Counted from the stretch's first letter, positions 33,982 to 46,632 are shown. The stretch is DNA of 64,000 nt from Xiphydria camelus (GCA_963678675.1 OY783199.1:1991501-2055500); one strand, 5' to 3'. Notes: generated from the letters alone by a model not told the origin. Translations and numbers: made by a program.

Positions 33982-36289
33982 TCAATCGGTTTGCGTCGAC
34001 CGATGAGCTCTGGAGGGTATCGGTAAGACGGTATCGCCCACCGACAGAGAGCCTCGTTGAAAGTACTGAGTCTCCGAAGATATCCCCCTGGTCGAGGCCG
34101 AGAGTCCGCTCCGCATTCTCGCTAGAGGCTCTCGGGCCCTTATACGGTGCCATCCTCTCGGTCTCTTCGCGGCGGGACTTCTGGCTTCCGTTCGGGTGCC
34201 CGCGACGCCGGATGGACCGGCAGCCAGCGAGCCCTCGATGACGTCTCTGGATCGCTTACCGGGCCGTTGCAGCAAGGATGAAGCCAGTGTGGAGAGGCCG
34301 GCAGGACTCGACGTCGACGCGACGGACGAAGGTGATGCTCGGTCGCTCCGCTCTTCGGACGGGGGTTCCTTCGTCGCGTCTTTCGAAGCGTTCGTACCTT
34401 CGAGATTAAAAAGAAAAAAATATCTCGCAACGGTTACGCCCATGTCTGACATATAATATAGCACGCCCGATCGACCCATCTCCTTTCAGCGCGAAGAAGT
34501 GCTCACCGGACAATTTTCCGAAGGCAGATTTCATAGCCTGCGCCACAGCCGAGAAGATTCCTCCCGAGTTCTCCTTGTTCTCGTCCGTCGCGCTGAAATG
34601 GTCGAGTCGTTTCGACGCCGGCACGTCGTGGTGGTCGAGGTACTCGAGACTGGAGACGCTCGAGTAGCTGTCCACGGTGGTGACAGCCACGATCTTCCTG
34701 GCGTTCCTCGACGACGAATCGCCGTCGCTCGCCTCGGCGAGCGGGCTTGGAATCGACGTACGAAGATCATCCGCGGAAACGCGTTTCTCGAGCTCTCGGA
34801 GACTCGACGCGATCAACGGAGCCAGAGCTTCGTCGGCGCCGGACCCCGGGAGATTCCTCTCGACGACGACCATCATGAGAACCCGCGACGCGCTCGATCG
34901 CTGACCGGACGCGGCCGGCGGTTCGGTGGACGCGCCGTTACCGTGTTCCGCGTCGACGAGGTGCTCCTTCTCCGCGTTCCTCTCGTTCTCTCGGCACGCG
35001 AGAATCTGCGATCGCGTCGGTGAGCGCTCGGCTCGCGCGGACGCGTCGGCTATCGCTACGGACGCCCCCGAGGTCGAGTCGGTTATCGTACTCGCGGACT
35101 GCTCGTCTCCCTTCGCCGGCGCACTCTCAAGCGCCGACTCGAGAACGTCGCAGGACACGTAGGCAGCGGACGCGTCGGAGGCCGCCGAGAGCCGTCCCTC
35201 CCTGATCGGCATTTCCGTCACGGAATCGCGCGCCTCCTGGTACAACTCCTCCGTCGCGTCCAGACTCCGGCCGGCTGCGTCCGCGATCCCCGACACGACT
35301 TGAAACTGATCCGAAAATCGGACCCTCTTGGCGGGATCCGCGTTCGCCCTGCGCGATTCGTGCGCGAGAACGTCCGCGCCTCGGCCCCGCGTCAAATCGG
35401 CGATGTCCACCGTTTCGTCCGGTTCCCGCGTTGCTTCCGACAACCACCGCCCGGAATCCGTCCTTGCGGGAAAGTCGCGGAAGCCGCAGCCGTCCGCGCC
35501 GCCCTCGGATCTCAGCGGGGTGTTCGCGCCGGACGCGAAACTCGACGACGAGCAGGTGACGAAGCGCGTCTCCGACCTGTCCGTTTCCCTCGAGCCGCGG
35601 GAGAACGGCGGCGCGCTCCCCTTGCCGTCCTCGACTTGACTGTCCGTCGCGGCGAGGAATTTCGGCGTTTTGTACTCGAACGACCTCTGCTGCCCCGCGG
35701 TCAGGCCCACGTGCATGGGCGTGCTCGTGTTTCTGAAGAGCACCGGTGGCGACGTGAAGTTCCCGTAATTCCCGGCGCCCGAACCTTCCAGCGACAGCTC
35801 CGTCGCGTGGGCGCTCCGGCGACGAGTCGCGAGCTCGCGAGCACACGGCGGAGTGAACGTGCTTCGCGCGCGAACGACAGCCTGGCGTGGCTGCGGAGCC
35901 GCGCGCCGATGCCGCCGCGCGGACCACCACTTGCACGGACCGGGAGATCGGAGGTCCTCGTAGAGTTTAAACTCGTCGCCGCACAAGAGACACCGGAGGG
36001 GCAGATGACCGATGACCACGTGTGTGATGAGCTCGTCGCTCTGGATTTGTCCTGGCTCGAGTTTATCCGCGCGACACAACGGACAATCCAACTGGCGATC
36101 CGGATGCTTCTCGATCTCGTGACACCTCCGACAGTCGACGCAGCAGAACAGCTTGTCGCAGAAGGGGCAACGACGAGTCTCCCGGCGGCGGGGAAGCGAC
36201 GCGAGAGCGACTCCAAGGGACGTGGTTGCCGCGCTCGATTCACGATCTCGCGAATCGACCTCGAACGCCGTCGGCGCGGGCGCGCTCAT
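33982..36289 (-). CDS. Unrecognised Cys/His-rich, largely disordered protein
   Basis: Two coding exons, 36289-34507 and 34397-33982, join at a GTGAGC donor in phase 1 and give 732 residues. I do not recognise the family. Residues 41-103 carry CPFC, two more close cysteines (50, 53), H57 and H62, CPLC at 69-72, H90 and H95, and CLLC at 100-103, which suggests two or three zinc-binding knuckles. From about residue 110 the chain is rich in Ser, Glu, Ala, Asp and Arg and looks disordered. A basic stretch near residues 665-680 (AAKRPRGWHRIRAREP) could be a nuclear signal. The protein ends HRSTQTD. Start choice: this is the first in-frame ATG; the frame is open further upstream but only through non-ATG codons and a likely 5' untranslated intron. 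A nuclear or cell-cycle role is possible but is a guess. Confidence 0.8.
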
Positions 36290-36432
36290 CGTCGTTTCGC
36301 CGGCCGGCGAGGCTTGACGCGGACCGGGTGTACCTATACGTATGTCGGTATTGTTGACAAAACGGCGCGGCGCGGCAAGGACAATTGCGATCGCGTGATC
36401 GCGATAAATCCGAACAGATTTTTTTCTTACCT

Positions 36433-36489
36433 TCACGTTGAGAACCCTGAGAAACGACGCGTTATGCAGTCGTTGCTCCGATGACTCAT
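36433..36489 (-). CDS. Possible upstream ORF, 18 codons
   Basis: ATG at 36489-36487 opens an 18-codon frame ending in TGA at 36435-36433, just before a good donor (AAG/GTAAGA at 36431/36430). An acceptor near 36335 would remove a short intron and place this frame in the 5' leader of the 732-residue protein. If transcribed it could lower translation of the main frame. There is no direct evidence of use. Confidence 0.3.
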   Translation of the reverse strand: MSHRSNDCITRRFSGFST

Positions 36490-36959
36490 GCACGAGGGTT
36501 TTACGCGATTAAGCGAAATCACGCAACGCGCACACGCGCCCGTGTCTATCAGTACTCGAGTTCTTCCGGCATCGATTCGTTCTCGTTGTTCGGCGTGATT
36601 TTTTTTTTTCCCCCGTTCAGAATTATCGACAGCGAGTTTAACGGATTTTCTTCGACGGTACTCTCTGTGGTCACTCGAGAGCGCCGGCCAATTATCATCG
36701 ACTCGGGTGTCGTGCTCGATCTCGCGCGCGTTGGTATGTACGCGACATCGATACGATAACAGCCAAATCCGACGCGAGGCGTTCGGGTAGGAGCGCCCGG
36801 GATCGAGAGAGCCAGGCTCTTCAAAACGAGGAGCGCGCGGATAGTCGGTGAGAGGAGTGAGAGATCCTGTTGAAATACGCGCATACGCATGCCTATCAGG
36901 GAGGAGTCCAGGTTTCGGGAAATTCAAAAGGTCGTATCGCGCGAGCACGGGAATTCGTG

Positions 36960-36965
36960 TTTATT
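36960..36965 (-). terminator. Polyadenylation signal AATAAA, FTSJ1-like gene
   Basis: Canonical AATAAA on the minus strand about 105 bases downstream of the stop codon at 37071. Confidence 0.5.
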
Positions 36966-37070
36966 TCAGAGCCCCTCATTTAGGTATATTTCGATTCGTC
37001 GTACAATCATCTCGTCGCAACACGAACGAGGCGCCGCGAGATGTGCGAGGTACCCGACCACCTGCGATCC

Positions 37071-39008
37071 TTAACGATCGCCAGTGTCCTCCGACGATAT
37101 CCGCAAATCGACGAAAGTCTCCAACGGTGGTAGCTCCGAAGTGCACACGCCACTCTGCTCGTCCGTGGTGGTGTCTTCGCGAGCGACGTTCTCGCGGTCG
37201 GCGTTCTCTTTGAACGACGCGAGGACGGAACCTTGAATGACTATGCTCGCGAGAGGTTTCCCCAAATGTAGGTTCGCCTTTTCGGCGAGGGCAATCGCTT
37301 CCCGATACGGCGGTGCTATCGGTTCTTGATTCGGGGCGCAATACCGGTACTCCTTTCCTTCGAACTGAGAAGATCACACACGGGGCGGCGTCAAGATCGG
37401 GGGCGCGGAGAGGAATTGCCGAAGGAAAAAATTACGGGATCGACTCCTTCGGAGGAACTTACGTTCAACGGATAGCTCGCGTCCGAGTCGGGCTGGCCGA
37501 GATCGCCGCACACGACGAACGGAACGACGTATCTATCGACACCCGTCAATTTGTCGAAGTTGCAAGCCTCGTGCGCTAGCAGCGGATTTAACATGTGTGG
37601 CTGGTAACCCTCGGGCGGAGAGTAATCCTTGCAAACGACGAAGGCTTCGATGCTCGAATTTCGCGAGCTACTCGGCTTGGTGCAATAGACGTAATTGAAG
37701 AAGATCTTGAGCTGGGAGTACAGGAGCGATACGTCTTTGGCGCGAAAGACTTTTCCCACGAACGTTCCGCCGGGCTTCAATACGTGAGTGGTGATATTCA
37801 GAGCCGCCAAGAGCAGCTGCGCTTGAATGTAGATGTCCATGTCGTGCAAGCCCGTTACTGGGGTGGTAGGAATGCGACGGGAGAAATTGCAAATGAATAA
37901 ACAAGGCGGCGCGAATGAGAATTAATCCTCTCTCCGAGGTGACGGGAGGTGGAAGTTGCTGTAGCAGTGTACCAACCGTCCGGTGCTCCGTCGCACACGA
38001 CCAGATCCGCTCTCGTGTTGTCGAAATGAGCGATAATTTGTTCGGCGGTACCGATGTTCGTTATGTCGCCTTGAATCTGTACGACTCCTCGAAGAGGTGC
38101 CATCGCCTGTAAGTCGACGGCGACGATCTTGGTATCTCGCGCATCTTTTCGAGTCTCGCTACAACAATTGGGAGGAACGACCATGGAGAACGATTCGCCT
38201 CGATATCGATCCCTCGGGGACAGACGCAGATCGAGACACTCTACGATGCGCCACTGTTCGTCCGGACGCCGCGGCCGGTGCCGCGTCTACGCGCGATCGG
38301 CGGCAGCGGAGCGAGGGGTGCGCGTTAGTCGAGCAACGCTACGCGCGGCGCTCTGGTGTCGGTTGCTCTCACCGACGCGCACACAGGAGCACGAGGAGAC
38401 GCAGCCGCCGCAGCCTTGCCGGAGAGTAACCCAAGGTCGCCAGCGCCACGGTTACTCAACTAACGTACTTCTCACCACTGGTACGCCCCTCGTGCGCCGA
38501 ACCGCCCGTCATCGAGAGAAAGAGAGAGAGAGTGTGAGACGGCGGAGGGGGGAAGAGAGAGATAGAGAGATTACGTTTCTACACCACACTCGTTTTCAAT
38601 GAGAACGGTATGGTCGACGGGCTGCTAACGGGAAAAGGGAGAGAACGGCTCTCGGCGAAATGCATCACTCACCTCAATCGTCTGGACAAAACTTGACTCC
38701 AGCTGCCAGGAGCCGCGCATAAGTCCACCGCTTTTGTGACGCCTGAAAATATAATACCCTCGGACCCAGTAATGACGATTGCCGGCCACGTCGCGCTGTC
38801 GTATCGTCGCGCGTTATCCGTGGATCGATTCGATATATGTACCTACAGGCTAACGTGTCGCCGCAATACGAACGAACGTGCACTCACCGTTCAATATTTG
38901 AAATTCGTCGTCGATTTGAAGCAATTTGAAGGCGCTACGCGCTCTCCATCCTTCCTCCTTCGCTTTCCTGTAATATATGTCGCGCTTGTCTTTCGAAGTC
39001 TTACCCAT
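37071..39008 (-). CDS. Ftsj1: FTSJ1/Trm7-type tRNA 2'-O-ribose methyltransferase
   Basis: SAM-dependent enzyme that methylates the ribose of anticodon-loop nucleotides 32 and/or 34 of certain cytosolic tRNAs, acting with partner subunits. Five exons join in phase: 39008-38888, 38742-38673, 38158-37977, 37857-37463 and 37364-37071, giving 353 residues (human about 329). The family lysine is in ARSAFKLLQ (K28), the SAM-binding motif is [11 protein letters not shown] (47-57), and the rest of the catalytic tetrad fits D120 (CDGAPD), K160 (FVGKVFR) and E195 (SSIEAFVVC). [11 protein letters not shown] and VKPG-like loop residues follow the FTSJ1 rather than the mitochondrial or rRNA branches. The exon 3 donor is a weak GTTGGT but gives the expected [10 protein letters not shown]. 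The last exon ([19 protein letters not shown]) matches the FTSJ1 C-terminal tail and then diverges. Drosophila has two paralogues of this class; I cannot tell which this corresponds to. Confidence 0.95.
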
Positions 39009-42000
39009 TGCCGGGAGATATTCTTCCCCTCTCGTGTTTAATTGAAATATTCCGACACGGAGTTCTACGTTTTATCGATACGCGTATTCTGATTGCGATT
39101 TATCTTGCAACGAATCACCTGATCATTCGATATAACGGATACGCGAAGTAACCACGACCAAAATAATGTCGCGGACAGCTGATCCACTGACTCACTAGAC
39201 ACTGACCACTGCTGCCAATGAGCGAACAGTACCAACCCAACGACACTAATTCACCGCTCGGCACTTGCGCACTCAACCGTACACGGAGTCGCGACCTACC
39301 TGCTCGTAACGTTTCCATGGACGCGTCGAAATTCAATTTGTGGGTACACGCCGCCGCCACCTAATGACGAATATAACTCGAGAAGAAGCCAAACCACTTC
39401 GCAGAGTAAATCGAGAAAGAACCTACTTGAGACCTTTGAACGCGTCAGGGACATCGAGAGCGTGTTCGACAGATCGCACATCATTGAATGCAAAATGCCA
39501 ATCCGCGGCGCGGAAAGGACGACATCCCGATCACACTCGCATCGCTACTTCAGCCTTCGCTTTTGAATTGAGACACCGAGGATTGATATCAATAAATACG
39601 CAAACTATTTGTGAAAATTCAACGACACACGTCGACGTGTATATCTACTACTTCGTCGAGACGTGTGCTTGGAACGAAGATTCTCGCAGTTTTTGTACAT
39701 CGCGCTGCGATCCTCGAATTCTGAGAGAGTGAGAGAGCGCAAAATTATTGTCATCGATCTGTATTCGTTCCCAGATTCTAGCGATCAATTAAGCGCACGA
39801 TACCAATCTTACGTTTGAAGAGCGACGCGACACGCGCGCGTGACGTCTTGGCTCCAGTTTAGCACTGCCGTTTTATCTCCGACTCGTCAGACCACCTATA
39901 CCTCCATCTCCTCTCGCAATTCGCTGTACGCTGCGCGTACTCGTTCGTACGAGCTTGCACGCATACGCACGGATTGGTGTGCTGGTGGAGTATACGATGA
40001 AGCGCGCGACGCAACTGTGAATGAAATAGTTAGATCTGTCAGTGGTAACTATCCCCGCGTTCGCGGCGGAGTGCTCAAGCTCCGTATCGTCGCGTTGATC
40101 CCGCCGCTACGACAAACGCTTCGCCGCTCCTCCTTGCCCCGCGAATTCATCGATTCGCGCTTCGAATCCGACCCGACTGATAAGTTTCGATGTCGAGGTT
40201 GTACTCTCGACCGATTGATTCGGTCTCGAGTGAATTTGACGTATCCCGCACGCGGTCACCTCGCTCTGATCGTTCGCTTACGCTCTCGAGTAGCAGGTAT
40301 TCGCTCGAAAAGTGCGCGCGAACGTAAGACGAACTCGTTCTTCCGTTTCTTCGTTCGCATCGCGACTGGAGACTCGTTTGCCGCCGCGCGTTGAGACTCT
40401 ACACGGTCCGAAACAAAGTTTCCTCGATACTTGCGAAGGCGCGGCAGCGTCGAGGCTTCTCGTCGTCCGCGAAATCGCGCGTCCCGACGTTGGGGGAATG
40501 AATGGGGCGATCGAGTACCTTGAGCAAGCGGGACGAGATGTACGACGTCCCAGATGTGTGCCGAGTGTCCCGCAAATTTGAGAAAATAGAGTGCAGCGTC
40601 CCTCGAGCGGGACGTGAAGCATCACGGTCCAGGAAAATACGGCTGTAACCGATCGGTGATGGTCACAGTGTGAGTATCCGCCGGTGCTCTCACGGGATCG
40701 CGACGAGGGCTTCGCGGCGATCGATCGAAGAGCTTTCCCACGTGCGCGTGGGAGTGGGGGAGGGGGTGACGGGGAAGGCTAAACTTCGATCCACCAAAAA
40801 TATGCGCATCTCGACGCCGCTGACCGGTCGATCGTCGACGAGAGAATCGACGGTGGTCGATATCGAACGCGATATGGAAAACGCGGGTTCAACCGACGCG
40901 TCTACAGTGTTGCTCGCTCCCCCATTTTCCACAGTGGCGTAGATCGAGACCCGCGTGCAACGCACCGCATTTGCACTCGCGGGCGGCCCTGAACACGGTT
41001 ACAATGTCAATTAGATAAGCTGCCTGTCTACCTACCACAAAGAGTGCACGACGCTCGGTTCCCCACGGGCACTTAACTCGTCCGAGAGCTCGAGCGAGTC
41101 GGCTCATTAGTTGTGTCGACTATCCAGGCCAAATTCCTCGATCAACGATCCACTCTGTTTCCCGACGATTCGATTCATTCGACGTCCGCGCCCCGACGGC
41201 GATAACCGCGAATCGCGAGTCGGTATAGGAGGAAGAACGAGGAAGGTCGAGTCGTCTCGCCCGAATTAAAACGCGCGTTAATTCAAATAATCGCGGGAAG
41301 CATCGTCGCGGTGGAATCGAACGGTGCGAAACGCGATTTTATTCGGACCTTCTGTCAATCGCCTCGTCGGCCGCGGTAGCACGCTCGGAGGTCAAGTGCG
41401 GCGAGCTTACTCTGGCGTCTCGCGACACACTTGGCGGTTTCCGATCGTCGAGGGCTACGCGGGGTCTATCGGAATCGAAGAAGCGAGATCGAGCGACATG
41501 GGTACCGCGAGACACTTGATCCTCTCGTTCGCCTTGGCGGCCGATCAAGAAAGTATGGTAGAATGATTTCGTCCGCGCGCGGCCCACGAGTCCCTGCGGC
41601 AGCGCGGAGCTTCGCGTCCTGTCCGTCGTACCTACGTGTACATACCTACATATGTATACGTATTGGCATCCCCCCATTGTCTCGCCGAAGACGAGCGATC
41701 GAGGAGCATTGGTCGCATCGCGAGCCTACTGCGTGTACACACGTATCTACACGCGAGTCTATTCCGCCCATCACGCGCGGAATCGGACGTGTGTGCTCGA
41801 GTGCTTCGAGCCGAAAAGAAGCCGCGTATGATCCTTTCGGACGACCGCGGCGATTAACGATCGCTTCTCGCGGCGGCATATCCGTTTCGCTCAATCGGCA
41901 CTTCCTGGCGAAACTCTTGACGATGCCCGTGCGCGCGCGAGTACGTTAACGCGAGGTTGACCCGCTCCGGTACGTCGCTCACGATTGCGTTACGCAATCG

Positions 42001-43978
42001 GTGACATTAACGTTGAAATTTCATGCCACACCGCGTCGTAGGGTCATTACCCATTTGAGTTTCATTCGTATCTCCTTCCTCCTCTTCCTCCCCCTCCTCT
42101 TCCTCCTCCACCTCTTTCCGAGATGTTCGCGTATCTTCGACGTCAACACGCGGCGTCAACGTTGAACCCACGCGGACACCTTGGTCGTACAGAGATCCCA
42201 GCGAGTACCCCTACGTATACATACGTATGTAGAGGCCCACCACACGTCTATGTATACGTTCGTTTCGATGGTTCCGATCGTCCTGGCTTCCCGCTCCGTC
42301 ATTAGACGCGGTACCGTCATACGCACAAGTTCGTTGTGTCGTACAACCGTCGAGCGCCAATCCTACACGGTTTCGTGAAATGACACGAGTCGGGTGCAAC
42401 GATGGATGTCACGTGTGAGATCTAAGGGGTGAAGCGATTGCGCGCGCGCGCGTGAGAAAAAAAGAGACAACCTCCGTCCCCCCCTCCGCATGAGTGGATC
42501 GATAGAAGCGCGCTTGCCCCGTACGGACGGTATACGGAGATGCGACCCGATCTGGTTGCGCCACACGAGGCGGCGGACAATCCGGTATCCACCGTGCTGA
42601 TCAGTCGCGATGTAACCCTCGAACGAAACGGCCTCGCTCGCGGCCTTCCCAAAGCCACCACCACCACCACCACCACCATCACTAATGTTGGCTGACATCG
42701 TCTGATCTTGGTTCGCGAGAAACATCGTCAAAACGGCTCAATTTGCGTTCACGCTTACGCGATATGCACGCGTTCGGAGAGTGAGAGATCGCGATTCGCT
42801 GCTGGACGCGGATGGGCGAGAGATTCGGATCGCGATTCGAGGAGGAGTATCGGGTAAGCGACGACGCGTCGATCGTCGAGAGACGCTACAATCGGGGGAT
42901 CAACCGAAAATGAGCTCTCGACGGACGACACCAATGACGAATCGCTCGCGTTTTCGTGCTTCGCGATAAATCGAAAATGAGTTCACAGGTACATACATAT
43001 GTATACGCGCATAAATGGATATCAACCTACGTATACGCATAGTAGATGTTCGAACGAATCGACGTTGGGTTTTTACGTGAAATCTGCGGTACTCTCCGTT
43101 CACCCTGATCGGGTTTCTCCCCCTTGCGTCGACGGCGCGTTCCATCGACGATCCGTCCCGACGGAAAGAGATCGTCGTCGGGGTAAACAGCGAGATCGTT
43201 CGCAGATAACCCGGCCGCCCGGTTACCCGCGTGCATCATCGGAGCTTCGGTTTCCCGGTCCTCCCGGCACCTTGTATTTCTCTCGGTGCGTAAATCACTT
43301 TTCGAGATTCGTATTTCCATCTCCCCGTTCAAGATTTACGGCCGTTGCGACGCGTACCGTTCCCCGCACGCGTCAGCGTCGCGGCGTCTCGCTCCCGGTT
43401 ACGCAATTTCATTATTTATATTACCCGAGCAACATCGGCGATCAACGTGATGACGAACCTTATCTGGTTCTCTGAGAACAATAGCTATATATATTGGCGA
43501 CGGTACGCGGCGCGAGGACCCCAGTAGTAAGATGATAGAGGGTCAGGTACACCAACATCTGGTACAGCAGCCGTCGGACAGGCAGCCTCACGCGCAGACC
43601 TTCGTCAAGTTCGAAAAGTACGTCGGGCGGCACAAGAACGCGCGTGGAACGCGAGATGTGACCCTCCTGGTGACCGCAGAGGGATGACACACATGTGTAT
43701 CGCCAGTATCGGAACATATTTTGACGGGACATTGGGAAGAATGGCGAAAAGAGTGTGGCGATTTACTTTTTCGCGGGAAAGGGAAACCGAGGGCGCCGAC
43801 GCCCCTCGTTGTTATCGTGCGTTTTATACGCGAACCGTGACTCCCCCCGTGCGAGCGTCGATACGGCAATCGGGAACGATACGGTCGCTTCCACGAATAA
43901 CGAACCTTTCGCGTTTGTCGATACAGTGCAGGGCTACGCAAGGAACCTCTACCGTGCGGCAAGCGAAATTCAAGCAGG
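39009..43978. other. Intergenic region between divergent genes
   Basis: The 5 kb between the FTSJ1-like and SLC41 start codons is CpG-rich and presumably holds both promoters and the SLC41 5' untranslated exons. A minus-strand frame from ATG 42725 contains a run of eight glycines from a (GGT)n repeat at 42654-42680 and looks mildly protein-like, but no second exon was found. I see no other gene. Confidence 0.4.
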
Positions 43979-46246
43979 ATGACACCAACCGGCGGCCGAT
44001 CGCGCACCACTTCCGAATCGAACCAGGGAGTGACCGCGGCATCGGCCCAACTGGTCATCGAAGACGACGTCGAGGTGACCATGTTCGACGAGGGCGTCGA
44101 CGCTCGTCTCCCGGACGTCGTCGCCGAGAGCAAATTGTGCGGCGTCGACGTCGAACCCATCGAATCGTATCTAGCGATAACCATTCAAGTCTTCATCCCC
44201 TTTCTCATCGCCGGTCTCGGTATGGTGGGTGCCGGACTCGTCCTCGATTTGGTCCAGGTAAGAAAGCCGACGTAGGTATGTAGGTACGCATAGGTACGCC
44301 TACTATTATAATTGTCGCGTGTAAATGGAAGAGGTTGAAAGTGCCAAAGCCAAAATCGTTGAAAAATCAAATGAATTTCTTTAAAACTGCAACCGCGGAG
44401 CTACTTTTCGAACGCTCTATAAACTCAAACCGAATCAGGAGACACTTGCATCCATTACTAGGTTATTGGCGATGGCGTGTACACCTATTTTTATACAAAA
44501 ATCTTATACAAAATCTTATTTCTGCAAGGTATGGCACTCTTTCAGCCTTTTCCATTTACACGCCTCAATTGCGCAGAGCCGTCGGAGTGTCCCGCTCGGC
44601 CGATGGGTGTCACGTTCGAATCGATGTCATTCTTTCAGCATTGGGTCGCCTTCGAAAAAGTCACCGAACTGATGATACTCGTACCGGCGCTACTAGGATT
44701 GAAGGGTAATCTGGAAATGACCCTCGCGTCGCGACTCTCCACGCAGGCTAACCTCGGACACATGGATACATCCAAGGAGCAGTGGCACATGATCGTCGGC
44801 AATCTCGTTTTGATCCAAGTGAGCACAGTACGACACGGTCCAACGATACCCCGCGATCTCCGTCGAGCTGCTCGCCCGACGCGATCGTTGCCCGCCGTGT
44901 ATCGCGTACCGCGGCGGGTCTTTGCGGATTAATTAAGCGGTCCATCCGCGCTCTCGAGAGATTCTTCCTCCGCTTGAAGGAAGAACGTGTCCCGAGGCTC
45001 TAACCGCACGCGCGCGCGCGCGCGCGCGGTGGATAGATACGCGACCCTTTTTTCTGATCCGCGTTTACGCCACTACTGGAAACTCGGCGTTATCAGTGGT
45101 GCCATAATTTTATTCAATTATTTATACCACTCGCGTCAACGCCGCCGGGCGACCTTCCGTATCCTGACTTGTTTGATGTTGACACGCCGGCTCGAATACC
45201 CCGCGTACGTGGAACGCCTCGCACCGCGTGTTTGATTAATTACCTCGCAATCTCACGCGGTAGACAGGGCGTACGTAGCACGCGCGATTCGTCGCCGGTA
45301 CAGCGGCTGTTCGTTAAATTCCCCGGGAAAAAGTGGCGATCTCGAGAAACACAGGAGAGACTACGAATCGAACGGATTTCCTTACAGTGTCAGGCGATCG
45401 TCGTCGGCTTCCTGGGGTCGGTGGTGGCCATCGTCATGGGGGCCTTTCGTAACGGCGGAACCGTCTCGCTCGATCACGCCTATCTCTTAATCGCGAGCAG
45501 CTTGGTCACGGCGTCCCTCGCGTCCTTCGTCCTCGGCCTGATCACCGCCGGCGTCATCGTCTTCTCGCGTCACTGTCACATCAATCCCGATAACGTGGCC
45601 ACTCCGATCGCCGCGAGCTTGGGCGACATCACCTCGCTGGCCCTCCTGTCCTGGATCTCCACGATACTCTACGAAGCGATCGACAAGCAGGATTGGTCGG
45701 CTCCCTTGATAATCGCGTGTTACGTTTTGGTCACTCCACTTTGGGTTTGGATCGCCAAGAAGAACAAGCACACGAACGACGTCCTGTATTCGGGATGGAC
45801 GCCCGTCATGGTGGCCATGCTCATCAGCAGGTAAGGAAAAGCCGCCGCTGAACGCGATTCCCTCGTCGAGCACACGCGAGCCAACGCTCCGCGAATCGTC
45901 TGACGCGAGTATACGCGCTTCCACAGCTGCGGCGGACTCATCCTCGAATTTATGGTTTCGCGTTTCGAGAATCTCACCGTCTTCCAACCGGTCATCAACG
46001 GAGTCGGCGGAAACCTCGTCGCCGTTCAGGCCAGCAGAATTTCCACGGCCCTCCACAAAAATTCCGATCTCGGCACGCTGCTGATCCCGCCGGGTCACAC
46101 GCATCCCGTCATCTTCGTTACGCCGATAGCGAGCTTCTTCGGCAAAGGTTGGTACGGGCGCGTATACTCGGCCCCCGGAAGGAAATCCGCCCGTTCGTCC
46201 TCGAACCTCTCGAACCGCTTCTTCTTTTTCTTCTTCTTCTTCTTCT

Positions 46247-46281
<35 letters not shown>

Positions 46282-46632
46282 TTCTTCTCAGGTTCTCACG
46301 CCAGGACGACTCGAGTCCTCATGGCAATGGTAATACCGGGCCACGTCATTTTCATTTATCTGATCAATTATATCAAAGACGGCAACGCGAATCTGACACC
46401 GCTCTTCGTTTTCGTGTACCTTTGCGCCGCTATGCTGCAAGTCGCCACCCTCCTATACGTGGCGTACATCATGATCCACTGGATGTGGAAAAGGAAAATC
46501 GATCCCGACAACTCGGCAATCCCCTATCTGACGGCGATGGGTGATCTTCTCGGTATCAGTCTCCTCGCCGTAGCCTTTCAGTTCCTATATCTCGTTGGTG
46601 ATCAAGATTACGACACACCCGTCAAACATTAA
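43979..46632 (+). CDS. SLC41/MgtE-type magnesium transporter
   Basis: Multipass divalent-cation transporter of the SLC41 family, related to bacterial MgtE and usually credited with plasma-membrane magnesium transport. Five coding exons join in phase: 43979-44257, 44639-44818, 45388-45830, 45927-46147 and 46292-46632, giving 487 residues (human SLC41A1 about 513). The first MgtE-type repeat carries [40 protein letters not shown] and [17 protein letters not shown]. The second carries [29 protein letters not shown] and [18 protein letters not shown]. The N-terminal 50 residues are acidic and cytosolic in style. The ATG at 43979 sits two bases inside an acceptor (CAG/GATG), so an untranslated exon upstream is likely. 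Intron 1 contains a MITE. Intron 4 is only 144 bp and consists largely of a (TTC)n tract. AATAAA at 47672 is a candidate polyadenylation signal. Confidence 0.96.
44318..44562. mobile_element. MITE-like element in SLC41 intron 1
   Basis: CGTGTAAATGGAAGAGGTTG at the left is matched in inverted form at the right (CAGCCTTTTCCATTTACACG), extending through GAAAG and TGCCA, for arms of about 30 bases. The interior is AT-rich and unpaired. It ends 76 bp before the exon 2 acceptor. Confidence 0.65.
46217..46289 (+). repeat. (TTC)n tract forming an intronic polypyrimidine tract
   Basis: About 24 TTC-type units fill most of the 144 bp intron 4 of the SLC41 gene and run into the CTTCTCAG acceptor at 46291. 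The tract therefore serves as the polypyrimidine tract of that splice site. Confidence 0.85.

Larger units (their letters stand above)
36290..37070 (-). other. Spacer, 5' leader and 3' region
   Basis: The stretch contains the leader of the 33982-36289 gene and the 3' region of the FTSJ1-like gene. A minus-strand AATAAA at 36965-36960 is about 105 bases after the FTSJ1-like stop codon. Confidence 0.45.

Noticed and set aside
35300..36484. 394-codon plus-strand open frame
   Set aside because: It lies antisense to the main exon of the 732-residue gene, whose cysteine pattern and splice-consistent second exon support the minus strand. Its product is arginine-rich and featureless.
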